Origin: Flavobacteriales bacterium
GTDB taxonomy: Bacteria; Bacteroidota; Bacteroidia; Flavobacteriales; Flavobacteriaceae
Assembly: GCA_026996605.1 (NCBI GenBank)
Contig: JALWLE010000127.1
Location: forward strand, 1 to 34,956
Reading direction: 5' to 3'
DNA length: 34,956 nucleotides
In this document: piece by piece, positions 25,089-33,722 of the stretch
Layout: each line of letters starts with the position of its first letter
How positions within the stretch are numbered: position 1 is the stretch's first letter
Position numbers and translations under genes: made by a program
Notes under the pieces: generated by a model
Databases searched by the model: none
Told to the model about the DNA's origin: nothing
What the model saw: the letters and a program-made list of their open reading frames with translations, nothing else

Positions 25089-25122
25089 AAAAAAGACTGT
25101 CTCAATTGAAACAGTCTTTTTT
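25089..25122. terminator. Bidirectional terminator between the ABC ATPase and T9SS cargo genes
   Basis: AAAAAAGACTGT (25089-25100) and ACAGTCTTTTTT (25111-25122) form a perfect 12-bp stem; the loop is itself nearly palindromic. Convergent genes lie on both sides. Confidence 0.9.
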
Positions 25123-25141
25123 AATATAAATATGGTTCAGC

Positions 25142-28100
25142 TTATTTCTTAAGGAATTTTGCTGTATAACGGGTTTTTCCGTTTTGAAGTTTGACTACAT
25201 AATATCCTTTAGCCAATCCGGAAACATTGAATTTCACGTGACTGTCATAGTTAACTTCTTGACGCAACACTTCACGACCATTAAGGTCATATACGTATGC
25301 CATGGTATTTAATTCGACAGGTAAAGACACATTGATTATATCAGTTGCCGGATTAGGATATATATTTACTTTAACTAAATTTTGGTTATTAACAGCATTT
25401 GGCGTTGCAGTAAATTCACTTGAGAAAATACCTCTTCCGTAAGTTGATGCAAAAACTTTGTTATCATCTCTTAATTCTATATCGGTAACTTTAACATCAC
25501 TCATACCATAATAAGTCGGATACCAATTGGGGTTAGCATCGTTAAAGTTAGGAGTTGCCCAAATACCCAAATCAGTTCCGATAATAACTTCATCGGTATT
25601 TAAGGGGTTTTGCATAATACAATTAACAGGCATATCAGGCAAATCACCTTCTTTACTATTCCAAGTGGTGCCACCATCATTGGTGTAATATATGTTTTTT
25701 ACACCATAATTAAAGAAGGTTACAAAAATTTCATCTTCATTTTGACCAAATTCGATATCTGAAATACTACCAACAAAATCGCTACCGGTAATATCAATAA
25801 AATTAGGATTTGTATCGGCATTTTCAACTTTTAATAAATTTCCGTTTTGTAAACCTACGAACAATTTAGATGAATTAGTTGTAAACGGAGATACTTTTAA
25901 TGCAGTCGGGAAACTATGTAAAAGTGGATCTTGGATAGTATATTTAGAGACGGTTCCAAGTAAATTACTGTAACGTCTAATTGCATAAGTTACTCCACTA
26001 TTAGATACCGAACTATAATTTGAATATAAAATATTTAAATTAGAATCTAAAGCCTCTTGATTGATAAAATCTCCATGTGGTACCCCCTCAGTATTTATAG
26101 TCTTCCAATATTGGGTGTCATAATCATATAAACGAATATTTGCGTTATAAACATAATTAGAAATACGATACCTGTCTGTACCATCTTGATCAAAGAAGCA
26201 ATAAGCACCGTCTCCTCCTTGAGCTTCAACGGAGTTGGATACATGTTGTGGTGCGTTTTCAAATAATTGTGTTCCGTTATCTTGTGAGCCGGCCATAAAA
26301 TAATCACCACTAAAAGCCGATGTTGGAGCTACTGCCATGTGATAAAATTGCGTAACATTATAGTTTTTATTACGGTGTTGAATAGTAGTACCGCCATCAC
26401 TTGAATAAGCAACCCCTCCGTCATTTCCAAATAATATCTTTTGAGAATCGGCAAAAGCAATACCGTGTTGATCCGGATGAATAATATTAGAGGATGTTGA
26501 ACCGTAATAGGAAGAAATTTGTGACCAAGAACTACCTCCGTTAGTTGATTTAAATAAATCTATCCCCCCTACAAAAATAGTTTCGTCATCATTAGGGTCT
26601 GTTTCAATGAATAAATCATAAAATGCTTGTCCGTTTGTAAAATCAGAACCGCCAATATCACCATCAGAAGGTGTACTGAATGTTGCAACAGATGATACAA
26701 ACCCATCAGTTGTTTTTAATCCGAGAACCGTACTGGAAGAACCGGAATATTGCACAACCAACAGATACATTTTACCGGGGTCTGTTTTAGACACTGCCAG
26801 TTCCATTCGTCCAGTATTATTTCCCGGCATTACTACACTAAAGCTGTTTCCGTCGGCTGATGATAATAAGGCGCCATGAGTCGTACCGTTAACTGTACTT
26901 CTGGTAGTTGTTAGCCAAATTTTATTATCTGCCGCTATTTCTAAATCAAAGGGTGTATAAGTTGTCCCATCGGGTGCTGTCGGCATTGTAACTTGTTGCC
27001 AAGTAGCACCATTGTCAGTAGATTTATAGACACCTTGATAACCTTCACCCATTACGGTAAAAGACGATGCATCTGCATAATAACTATCACCGGCACTGGC
27101 ATAGATCTCGGTAACTCCATTATTGTCACGAGCTACAATATCGTTGATATGTGTAATGCCCGGAACCAGATAACCCAATGGAATGTCAGTATGATTATTA
27201 GTAATTGTTGCATTGATAGTAGTTGAACCATTTAAAGCATTTAAAATAGCTTGTCCGTCAGCTTTTGATATCATTACTGAAGGGATAGTAATGGCAGGGT
27301 CTGATCCTCCCATAATAATAGGTGTACCGGGTACATTGTTAATCATTAAAACGCCAACAGCCCCGGCATTTTGAGCATTCATTACTTTATCTACAAAATA
27401 GCAGGTACCACGCTCGATAACAGCAATATTACCGTTAATAGCCGCAGCATTAGTTAAAGTATTACAAGCTAAGGTTGGATTGGCGCTACCGTCATCTACT
27501 AAAACCAAATTGCCTGTAAAATCGTTAAAAGCAAGATCTCCAAAAGATGCCAAAACAGCAACTAAATCTCCCTGCAAACCTGAAGGAGAGTTTATGGTTA
27601 CCGTAGCATTTGATACAAATTGTGCAGTACCGTCTTGTCCACCAAAAACATTTTCCCAAGTTTGCCCGCCATCAGTTGAACGCCAGATTCCGTTTCCATT
27701 CACGGCACCACCTGTATAAGATTCGCCGGTACCTACAAAGATATTTTGAGTATTGTTAGGGTCATAAGTAATAGAACTAACTGCTAAGTTATGTGGTAAA
27801 CTTGTATTTTGCCAAGCTGAATTGGGATTAGTAATGTCATTATTAATCCATAAACCACCACTAACTCCACCGGCAAAAACCCGTTTATGTGTTGGATCAT
27901 TAGGGTCAAATAATACAGCCTTGGTACGTCCGCCAACATTACCGGGACCTCTTTCAACCCAAGGATTGGTAAATTGACCGGGAACACTTCTGACATATTC
28001 ATTAGATCGGATTTGTTTTTGCAATACTCTTAATTTTTCAGGAGTAGGACGACCTATTTTAGGATTCATGGTTAATTCCCATTGTCTTTCCAAATATTTA

Positions 28101-28288
28101 TTTGGCGGAATACCTAATTCTTTACGTTCAGCCTTTGTTAAGGTTTTCGTATTTCTAAATGGTGAATTGGCTAAATATTGGGCATGTTTTTCTCTTAGTT
28201 CTTTTATTTCCTTTTGGTTCTGATTAGTAGAACAAGAAGTAAAAAACAAAGCTGCAATAACCAATAATAAGATGGATTTTTTAAACAT
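25142..28288 (-). CDS. T9SS cargo protein with sortilin/BNR repeats, a PA domain and a lipobox
   Basis: 1048 aa cell-surface or secreted protein. Residues 1-19 (MFKKSILLLVIAALFFTSC) are a lipoprotein-type signal. The body is a beta-propeller with Asp-box motifs: STDGGQTW, STDNGATW, STNGGSSW, SSDGGTT and TNDGGTTW. A protease-associated (PA) domain is inserted at about 225-365 (NIAVIERGTCYFVDKVMNAQ, then AGAVGVLMIN). The C-terminus, from about 970 (VNIYPNPATDIINV to YYVVKLQNGKTRYTAKFLKK), is a type A T9SS sorting domain. No peptidase catalytic domain is seen. Likely an adhesin or a binding or processing factor; the ligand is unknown. Confidence 0.88.
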   Translation of the reverse strand: MFKKSILLLVIAALFFTSCSTNQNQKEIKELREKHAQYLANSPFRNTKTLTKAERKELGIPPNKYLERQWELTMNPKIGRPTPEKLRVLQKQIRSNEYVRSVPGQFTNPWVERGPGNVGGRTKAVLFDPNDPTHKRVFAGGVSGGLWINNDITNPNSAWQNTSLPHNLAVSSITYDPNNTQNIFVGTGESYTGGAVNGNGIWRSTDGGQTWENVFGGQDGTAQFVSNATVTINSPSGLQGDLVAVLASFGDLAFNDFTGNLVLVDDGSANPTLACNTLTNAAAINGNIAVIERGTCYFVDKVMNAQNAGAVGVLMINNVPGTPIIMGGSDPAITIPSVMISKADGQAILNALNGSTTINATITNNHTDIPLGYLVPGITHINDIVARDNNGVTEIYASAGDSYYADASSFTVMGEGYQGVYKSTDNGATWQQVTMPTAPDGTTYTPFDLEIAADNKIWLTTTRSTVNGTTHGALLSSADGNSFSVVMPGNNTGRMELAVSKTDPGKMYLLVVQYSGSSSTVLGLKTTDGFVSSVATFSTPSDGDIGGSDFTNGQAFYDLFIETDPNDDETIFVGGIDLFKSTNGGSSWSQISSYYGSTSSNIIHPDQHGIAFADSQKILFGNDGGVAYSSDGGTTIQHRNKNYNVTQFYHMAVAPTSAFSGDYFMAGSQDNGTQLFENAPQHVSNSVEAQGGDGAYCFFDQDGTDRYRISNYVYNANIRLYDYDTQYWKTINTEGVPHGDFINQEALDSNLNILYSNYSSVSNSGVTYAIRRYSNLLGTVSKYTIQDPLLHSFPTALKVSPFTTNSSKLFVGLQNGNLLKVENADTNPNFIDITGSDFVGSISDIEFGQNEDEIFVTFFNYGVKNIYYTNDGGTTWNSKEGDLPDMPVNCIMQNPLNTDEVIIGTDLGIWATPNFNDANPNWYPTYYGMSDVKVTDIELRDDNKVFASTYGRGIFSSEFTATPNAVNNQNLVKVNIYPNPATDIINVSLPVELNTMAYVYDLNGREVLRQEVNYDSHVKFNVSGLAKGYYVVKLQNGKTRYTAKFLKK

Positions 28289-28325
28289 AATTAAACTTAT
28301 TTTAGATTTTATTATTAATTAAGCG

Positions 28326-28333
28326 CAAATATA
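28326..28333 (-). promoter_or_regulatory. -7 element upstream of the T9SS cargo gene
   Basis: TATATTTG on the minus strand (followed by CGC), 37 nt before the ATG at 28288; no TTG at the usual distance. The 156-base gap is otherwise AT-rich with no gene seen. Confidence 0.4.
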
Positions 28334-28444
28334 ATAATTAGCAATTTTTTTTTACTATAAATAGATGAATTTAACAAAAAATAACTTATGGATTATAAAA
28401 TTATTATTTATTAAACCAAAAAATGAGAATTTAATACCGAAGAA

Positions 28445-29185
28445 CTATAAATCAACCCTTTGATAATCTTGTGGAAGCTTAAAAGGGAATCGCAATTTTT
28501 TGTCCAGAATGATATTTTTATAGTGTAGTTGTATTTGTTTGGACCCGGATTTAATTTCCAAATTTTTGGGCAAATTTTGGTTGTCTATTTTTTGATAGTT
28601 CTTGTATTTTAATTGAACATTAGCTTTAGCAGCTTGAAAATATCCGGAAAGCATTTTAAAAAACGGACTAACCTCCAAATTTTTGATTAACGAATCATTA
28701 GGCACCAACCAATAACTTTTAGTTGTTATTTTTAATTGGGTATTTTCCGGATTTACTTCGGTAATCAAATCACCCAAGAGTAAATTTTGCAAGTTGTTGA
28801 AATTGAACGACAAACCGAATTCTTTTTGTAACAAATCAAAATTACCGTCATAATAAGTTTGATCAATTTTATTGTAATATTGAATTTTGTCCGGTGTAAT
28901 ATAAAATTTTAACATCGGAATACCTAAAAAATTCATACTACCCCAAATGATGCTGTCTTTAAGAATACGGATTTTACCATTACCCGAAAAATTTTGATTC
29001 GGATCACGATATGATACACCTATCCGACTTTCAAAGGTTTGGGCAGAAAACCGATGTTTTTCAATCTCTCGCAATAATTTTTTTACTCGCATTTTACGGG
29101 TATGGTCATAAGCGGTTTTTTGGTAGGATTTACAGCTCGATAGCCATAACATTAATCCGGTTAATATGAAAATGATTTTTTTCAA
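28445..29185 (-). CDS. DUF4292 lipoprotein (LolB-like fold possible)
   Basis: 246 aa lipoprotein; signal (M)KKIIFILTGLMLWLSSC with Cys18, then KSYQKTAYDHTRKMRV. The body (FSAQTFESRIGVSYRD, FSGNGKIRILKDSIIWGSM) fits DUF4292, which is related to the LolA/LolB fold and has been proposed to take part in lipoprotein or lipid handling in Bacteroidota. The start codon is TTG and shares four bases with the upstream TPR gene (TTGA), so translation is probably coupled. The usual downstream neighbour in relatives, an EnvC-like peptidase, is absent; the T9SS cargo gene follows instead. Confidence 0.85.
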   Translation of the reverse strand: MKKIIFILTGLMLWLSSCKSYQKTAYDHTRKMRVKKLLREIEKHRFSAQTFESRIGVSYRDPNQNFSGNGKIRILKDSIIWGSMNFLGIPMLKFYITPDKIQYYNKIDQTYYDGNFDLLQKEFGLSFNFNNLQNLLLGDLITEVNPENTQLKITTKSYWLVPNDSLIKNLEVSPFFKMLSGYFQAAKANVQLKYKNYQKIDNQNLPKNLEIKSGSKQIQLHYKNIILDKKLRFPFKLPQDYQRVDL

Positions 29186-29958
29186 AGTTTTTCCAATTTT
29201 TGACGGTACTTATCAGCTTTTCCGGTTTGTTTCAATCCGGTAAAAACAATGATATACTGTTGGTAGTAGCGTTTTAAAAGTTGTTTGTCGCCGGCGACAA
29301 AATCCATACCCATATCCAAATAATCAAGGGCATCGCGGTATTGTTTTAAAGCTGCATGAGCTTTAGCCATATACCAATAAATTTTGGCATCATCGGGTTG
29401 TTGTTCCAAAGCTTTTTCGGCTTCTTGTATTAACTTTTGATAGTTTTTTTGTTGCCAAAGTTTTTCCAAACGATCAGATTGGCTATGAACCGGATCAAAT
29501 GTTACTTTGGGCTGTGCGCGTTTACGAATTTGCATCGACTGAACTTGCCGGATTAAATCTTGTACTAAATACTTATTATGGGCTTTGGCTTCAAAATCTT
29601 TGATAAGTTTATAAAGGGTTTTCGGATTGGTCTGTTGTTTGATTTTAATATCAATCAATAGTTTTTGATACCATTTATTCGCTGGATTGTATTTTTGAGC
29701 TTGTTTCAGATAAGTCAAACTTTTGTCATAATCTTTTAAGTCGAAATAATTTTGTGCTATTTTAAAATACACGGCATCATTGCCGGCATCTAACGACAAA
29801 CATTGTTCAAACAAGTCATTTGATTGTTGGTAATTGCTTTTAAGCCGCTCGGTCATAGCATTATAAAAATAATCATCAAAAGAAGAAGTTGCCTTTTGAT
29901 GCTCTTGTGCCGACAAATGCCAAACTGATAGCCAAAAAAATACAATCCAATGCTTCAT
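29182..29958 (-). CDS. Exported TPR-repeat protein
   Basis: 258 aa. The signal peptide MKHWIVFFWLSVWHLSAQ directs it to the periplasm. TPR-type helix pairs follow: NDAVYFKIAQNYFDLKDYDK, then NKWYQKLLIDIKI, and later DDAKIYWYMAKAHAALKQYR with DALDYLDMGMDFV. Such proteins are scaffolds for other envelope proteins. It sits 19 bases after the nucleotidyltransferase gene and overlaps the DUF4292 gene, giving a three-gene operon that is common in Flavobacteriia. The specific role is unknown. Confidence 0.85.
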   Translation of the reverse strand: MKHWIVFFWLSVWHLSAQEHQKATSSFDDYFYNAMTERLKSNYQQSNDLFEQCLSLDAGNDAVYFKIAQNYFDLKDYDKSLTYLKQAQKYNPANKWYQKLLIDIKIKQQTNPKTLYKLIKDFEAKAHNKYLVQDLIRQVQSMQIRKRAQPKVTFDPVHSQSDRLEKLWQQKNYQKLIQEAEKALEQQPDDAKIYWYMAKAHAALKQYRDALDYLDMGMDFVAGDKQLLKRYYQQYIIVFTGLKQTGKADKYRQKLEKL

Positions 29959-29977
29959 GCCTGATTATTTACAATTT

Positions 29978-30988
29978 TTATTCCAAAGTCGAATAATCGC
30001 CAAGGTTTAAAGCTTCAAAATTGCCATCATATTTAACAAAACTACCAATCATTGAATCTTTAATATCGGCATTTTTGATAGATGTGTGATTTTGTATCAA
30101 AGAATTCTGTACATTAGAATTCTCAACCTTACTTCCGTTTCCTATTGATACAAAAGGACCAACCGTACTGTTGATAATCTCTACATCATCGGCTATATAA
30201 CAGGGTTCAATTATCTGCGAATCAACGACTTTTATGTTTTTTGAAATCAAGTTTTTGCCTTCATCAAAATCGTATTTAAGGACTTTGGCATTGGTTTCTA
30301 TCGCTACTTTCGGATTACCGAAATCCATCCAATCTGAAACGGTACCGGGTTTAAAAATATAGCCCTTTTGCTTCATATTTTCCAAAGCTGTAGTGAGTTG
30401 GTATTCGCCACTTACCTTGATGTCGTTATCGTATAAGTATTCTATTTCTTTGCGTAGTACGCTTCCATCTTTGAAATAATAAATGCCGATAATCGCCAAA
30501 TCGGACACAAATTTCTTGGGTTTTTCAACAAAACCTTCTATTTCATTTTTGTCATTAAGTTTAACCACTCCAAAAGCTTCGGGTTTATCAACTTTTTTGA
30601 CCCAAATGATGCTATCGGCTTTTTGGTCTAGTTCAAAAGAACCTTTAAACAGCGTATCGGCATAAGCAACGACAACAGGTCCATCGAGCAAACTTTTGGC
30701 ACTGTATATGGCATGTGCCGTACCAAGCGCGTCGGTTTGATAATCTATTTGACCCGTTGCTCCAATATCCGATGCTATGTCAAGTAGTTGTTTTTCAACG
30801 TCTTTACCAAATGACGGTTTGATGATAAATGAGATTTTATCTATGGGCTGTTGCATGACTTGCGCTATTTCTCTTACCAATCTTTCTGCTATACTTTTAC
30901 CGGCAACCGGAATAAGTGGTTTAGGCGTTTGTAAGGTATGTGGACGTAAACGCGTGCCGAGTCCGGCCATAGGAATGATAATATTCAT
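29978..30988 (-). CDS. NDP-sugar nucleotidyltransferase (RmlA/GlmU-like)
   Basis: 336 aa cytosolic enzyme joining a sugar 1-phosphate to a nucleotide. The N-terminal signature IIPMAGLGTRLRPHT with PKPLIPVAGKS is the nucleotide-binding loop. VVAYADTLFKG holds the metal-binding Asp equivalent, and GFVEKPKKF and DWMDFGNP are conserved downstream motifs. Residues about 245-325 have an imperfect hexapeptide pattern (IIEPCYIADDVEIINSTVG in part; SNVQNSLIQNHTSIKNADIK) indicating a C-terminal left-handed beta-helix. The nucleotide and sugar cannot be read from the sequence; it probably supports cell-surface polysaccharide synthesis. First gene of the run with the TPR and DUF4292 genes. Confidence 0.9.
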   Translation of the reverse strand: MNIIIPMAGLGTRLRPHTLQTPKPLIPVAGKSIAERLVREIAQVMQQPIDKISFIIKPSFGKDVEKQLLDIASDIGATGQIDYQTDALGTAHAIYSAKSLLDGPVVVAYADTLFKGSFELDQKADSIIWVKKVDKPEAFGVVKLNDKNEIEGFVEKPKKFVSDLAIIGIYYFKDGSVLRKEIEYLYDNDIKVSGEYQLTTALENMKQKGYIFKPGTVSDWMDFGNPKVAIETNAKVLKYDFDEGKNLISKNIKVVDSQIIEPCYIADDVEIINSTVGPFVSIGNGSKVENSNVQNSLIQNHTSIKNADIKDSMIGSFVKYDGNFEALNLGDYSTLE

Positions 30989-31012
30989 ACTATTAGAGTT
31001 GAAAATTAAAAG

Positions 31013-32398
31013 TTATTTATTTTTTTTAGATTTTTTATGTGATTTACGATGTTGCGGATAAGGTTGATAATCAACATCTTGGTTAATTGTAAAATCTTTG
31101 ATTAATTTGCCTTTTTGGTCATAAAAATAAATTTTGATATGACGGTCTTTGCCTTTACCTACGATATTAAAGATAGCGAAATTGCGTACATCTATTAATG
31201 TGTTAGGCACACGCAAACGATTGGGTTCGTTTTCGGCATGGGTATTGGGTCCCGATGTAAAGGGAGATACGGTAATATCCCAAATTTTAGGAAAATTTTT
31301 ACCGTTGTCGAGCAAGCTTATTTCGGTCATATGCCGGTCACCGGTAAGGAAAATAACATTTTTGAGTTTTTCTTTATATATAAAATCAATAATATCCAAA
31401 CGTTCCTTGTCAAAGCCGTGATTTGAATAGGTCTCGTAATTGCGAGCCGTATTTAAAAATTGTCCGCCCATCACAATAAATTTAAAACGGGCTTTGCTAA
31501 ATACCAGGGCTTTTTTGAGCCAATCCAATTGCTTTTTTCCTAAAATGGTTTTCTGCTCTTTACTTGTTAAATTATTCGGGTCACGATAATAACGGTTGTC
31601 TAATAAGAAAAATTCGGCATCGTTGAAACTGAATTGATAAGTTGCACTTTTTAAACCGCTAACATGTTTAGGATTTGCCCAAAATAAATTAAATACATCA
31701 ATGGCGGTATCTTTGTTCCAAAAACTACCGTCGCTGTCATTGGGACCAAAATCGTGGTCGTCCAATATGGCATAATGTGGCACCGTGGCAAACAATTGCT
31801 GTTTTTCAGGGATCGACCAATCATGGGTATAACGGTAAATCATACCGCTTTTGCTATCCCATTCGTTTTGACGCAAATAGGTGTTATCCCCATCCCATAT
31901 CATAAAATCAGGTTTTTTGTAGGCAATACTTTGATAAATTTCGTATTGTCCGCCATAAGGTCTGCCGGCACGGTCAAAAACAGGGTCGTTGATATAGGCA
32001 CCTGAACCGAAGGCAAAGGTAAAATCGGACGGTGCGTGGTGCCAAAGCCAAACTTCTTGGGTTTTGAATTGTGTCGGATAGTTAAAACGTACTTTTTTGT
32101 TGTTGATATATAATTGGTAATTATAGGTGGTTCCGGGTTTTAAACCGTCAATTAAGATATGAGCCGTATAACCTTCAGATTTCTTGGTTTTGACTTTATC
32201 AGAAAATAGTTTGGTATCGGTTTTACCGACTTCCCAATAGGCAAACTGTACCGTAGCCGGTTTTTTAGTTTGTGCCCATAGTTTAATATCAGTTTTATTG
32301 ACACGACCTATCATAGGTCCGCTTTGTAACAAACTTTTTTGTGCGGTTAAAGGATTTAAAGTAAGTAAAAATCCAATAATAATAAGTATTTTTTTCAT
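31013..32398 (-). CDS. PhoD-like alkaline phosphatase/phosphodiesterase, exported
   Basis: 461 aa. The signal peptide MKKILIIIGFLLTLNPLTAQ is followed by a fibronectin-like N-terminal domain (SLLQSGPMIGRVNKTDIKLW in part) typical of PhoD-like proteins. The metallophosphatase motifs are WDGDNTYLR, ILDDHDFGPNDSDG, VMGGQFLN and FLTGDRHMTEIS. It should release phosphate from phosphoesters in the periplasm or outside. The tail HRKSHKKSKKNK is strongly basic. It ends 24 bases before the nucleotidyltransferase start, on the same strand, so it may be co-transcribed. No Pho-box-like site was recognised. Confidence 0.9.
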   Translation of the reverse strand: MKKILIIIGFLLTLNPLTAQKSLLQSGPMIGRVNKTDIKLWAQTKKPATVQFAYWEVGKTDTKLFSDKVKTKKSEGYTAHILIDGLKPGTTYNYQLYINNKKVRFNYPTQFKTQEVWLWHHAPSDFTFAFGSGAYINDPVFDRAGRPYGGQYEIYQSIAYKKPDFMIWDGDNTYLRQNEWDSKSGMIYRYTHDWSIPEKQQLFATVPHYAILDDHDFGPNDSDGSFWNKDTAIDVFNLFWANPKHVSGLKSATYQFSFNDAEFFLLDNRYYRDPNNLTSKEQKTILGKKQLDWLKKALVFSKARFKFIVMGGQFLNTARNYETYSNHGFDKERLDIIDFIYKEKLKNVIFLTGDRHMTEISLLDNGKNFPKIWDITVSPFTSGPNTHAENEPNRLRVPNTLIDVRNFAIFNIVGKGKDRHIKIYFYDQKGKLIKDFTINQDVDYQPYPQHRKSHKKSKKNK

Positions 32399-32414
32399 GT
32401 GTTTTGTGTTTATT

Positions 32415-32482
32415 TTGCTATTTGATGTTGATGTCGGTGGCTTCGGTACGTTATTCGCTGCGATCAGAACACTCAGCCACTT
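32415..32482. repeat. Half copy of the intergenic composite repeat
   Basis: CTATTTGATGTTGATGTCGG then CTTCGGTACG and CACTCAGCCAC, matching the left half of the element at 4471-4517. The right half (GTATCGAAATGACCGG) is absent. Confidence 0.55.
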
Positions 32483-32491
32483 TAATTTCTA

Positions 32492-33211
32492 TTATTTTTC
32501 TTTTTTATCTTTTAATTTATCCTGTAACATTTTAATAACTTGCCGGTTTTGTTTGGCAACAAAAAAATCGGGATAAACTTTAAGAGCTTCGTCATAATAT
32601 TTGAGTGCTATTTCGTAATTATGCAAATCATAGCCGGTTTGTGCCATCAAATTGTAAAAAGCCGCTTTAAAAGGGACATTTTGCACTTCTCCTTTTTTTG
32701 CCGTTGGAAAAGTTACAAATGCTTTTTCGGGAAACTTTAAATTTTCAGCGCTTTTTAAGGTAGCATAAGCTTCGGCAGAACGTTTAAGCCGCTGTTGCAG
32801 TTGGGCTAATTTATAAGCTGAAAGTACATCTTTCTTTATGGCATAAATTTTTTCATACACATCAATAGCGCCTTTAATATCATTGAGATTTTCCAAACAA
32901 ACCGCTTTAAATTGTAAAATATCCGGTTTTTCTTTTTGTTTCAAAATCCGGTTGGAAACTTGTAAACAAGATACATAATTTTTTTCATTATAATAAATGT
33001 ATGCCAATGTATCAATAAATGTTGACTGTTCGCCTTCCAAAGCGATAATATGATATACGGCATTTTTGGCAGTGCTTAAATCATAGTTCTTTAATGCATG
33101 ATTATAAATGTCTTTTTCTAAATTGAGCAAATCTTGTTTGTATAACTTTTGCCCATAGCCCATGCTTATGCTTATCAATAGCAAGCCGATAAAAATAAAG
33201 CTTTTCATCAT
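32492..33211 (-). CDS. Exported TPR-repeat protein
   Basis: 239 aa. Signal peptide MMKSFIFIGLLLISISMGYG. TPR-like units: AKNAVYHIIALEGEQSTFID, TLAYIYYNEKNYVSCLQVSN, GAIDVYEKIYAIKKDVLSAY and a C-terminal NLMAQTGYDLHNYEIALKYY with DEALKVYPDFFVA. The C-terminal tail is rich in Lys and Gln. It has no close similarity by eye to the TPR protein at 29182. The promoter may be the weak TACCTTTG box at 33243-33250. Function unknown; a scaffold role in the periplasm is the safest reading. Confidence 0.8.
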   Translation of the reverse strand: MMKSFIFIGLLLISISMGYGQKLYKQDLLNLEKDIYNHALKNYDLSTAKNAVYHIIALEGEQSTFIDTLAYIYYNEKNYVSCLQVSNRILKQKEKPDILQFKAVCLENLNDIKGAIDVYEKIYAIKKDVLSAYKLAQLQQRLKRSAEAYATLKSAENLKFPEKAFVTFPTAKKGEVQNVPFKAAFYNLMAQTGYDLHNYEIALKYYDEALKVYPDFFVAKQNRQVIKMLQDKLKDKKEK

Positions 33212-33242
33212 TATATTATTTTAGGTTTAACAAAATCCGGTT

Positions 33243-33250
33243 CAAAGGTA
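33243..33250 (-). promoter_or_regulatory. Weak -7 element upstream of the TPR gene
   Basis: TACCTTTG on the minus strand, 31 nt before the ATG at 33211; no TTG at the usual distance. Confidence 0.3.
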
Positions 33251-33358
33251 AAGAAAATCGATGTAAATAAAAAAAACCTTTTAATTTGATTAATGAGAAT
33301 CTATTTGTCAAGTGAAAAGATAAAAGCATCCGGTTAGATTATGCGGGTAATTGGTATA

Positions 33359-33387
33359 AAAAAGCTGTCCTTTTGAGACAGCTTTTT
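33359..33387 (-). terminator. Rho-independent terminator after hpf
   Basis: AAAAAGCTGTC (33359-33369) and GACAGCTTTTT (33377-33387) form a perfect 11-bp stem with a 7-nt loop, 17 bases past the hpf stop. Confidence 0.85.
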
Positions 33388-33403
33388 ATGATTATTGAAA
33401 ATC

Positions 33404-33697
33404 TTATCGCTTAATTTTTTCTTTTTGTTTGCGTAGTTGTCTTTTTAAGACATCATATGCCAAATCCATGGCTTTTTCAAAAGTTTCGGCATCTCTCGAC
33501 ACCACAATATCATTGCCGGGAACACCTATTTTTATTTCGACTGTTTTGTTTGCTTTACCGGTATTATTGAGTTTTAAAAATACTTCCGCTTCAATTATGC
33601 GGTCAAAAAAACTATCCAAACGGTCTAATTTTTTTTGAATAAAATTGATCAATTTTTGATCGGCGTCAAAATTGGTTGCTTGATAAATTGCTTTCAT
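33404..33697 (-). CDS. hpf: Ribosome hibernation promoting factor, short HPF/RaiA type
   Basis: 97 aa, the short form without the C-terminal dimerisation domain of long HPF. It shows the S30AE fold: KLINFIQKKLDRLDSFFDRI, AEVFLKLNN, NKTVEIKIGVPGNDIVVSRD and the C-terminal helix FEKAMDLAYDVLKRQLRKQK, then EKIKR. It binds the 30S subunit between the A and P sites in slow growth. It is 25 bases downstream of xerC on the same strand and ends at a terminator, so rpsU-xerC-hpf form one locus. Confidence 0.94.
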   Translation of the reverse strand: MKAIYQATNFDADQKLINFIQKKLDRLDSFFDRIIEAEVFLKLNNTGKANKTVEIKIGVPGNDIVVSRDAETFEKAMDLAYDVLKRQLRKQKEKIKR

Positions 33698-33722
33698 AGG
33701 TCCTTCATTTTAAATTAATATA

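Noticed and set aside
33212-33403. Possible tRNA, because GGTTCAAAGG resembles a T-loop and tRNAs often follow hpf
   Set aside because: No acceptor stem, anticodon arm or D-arm could be folded around it.
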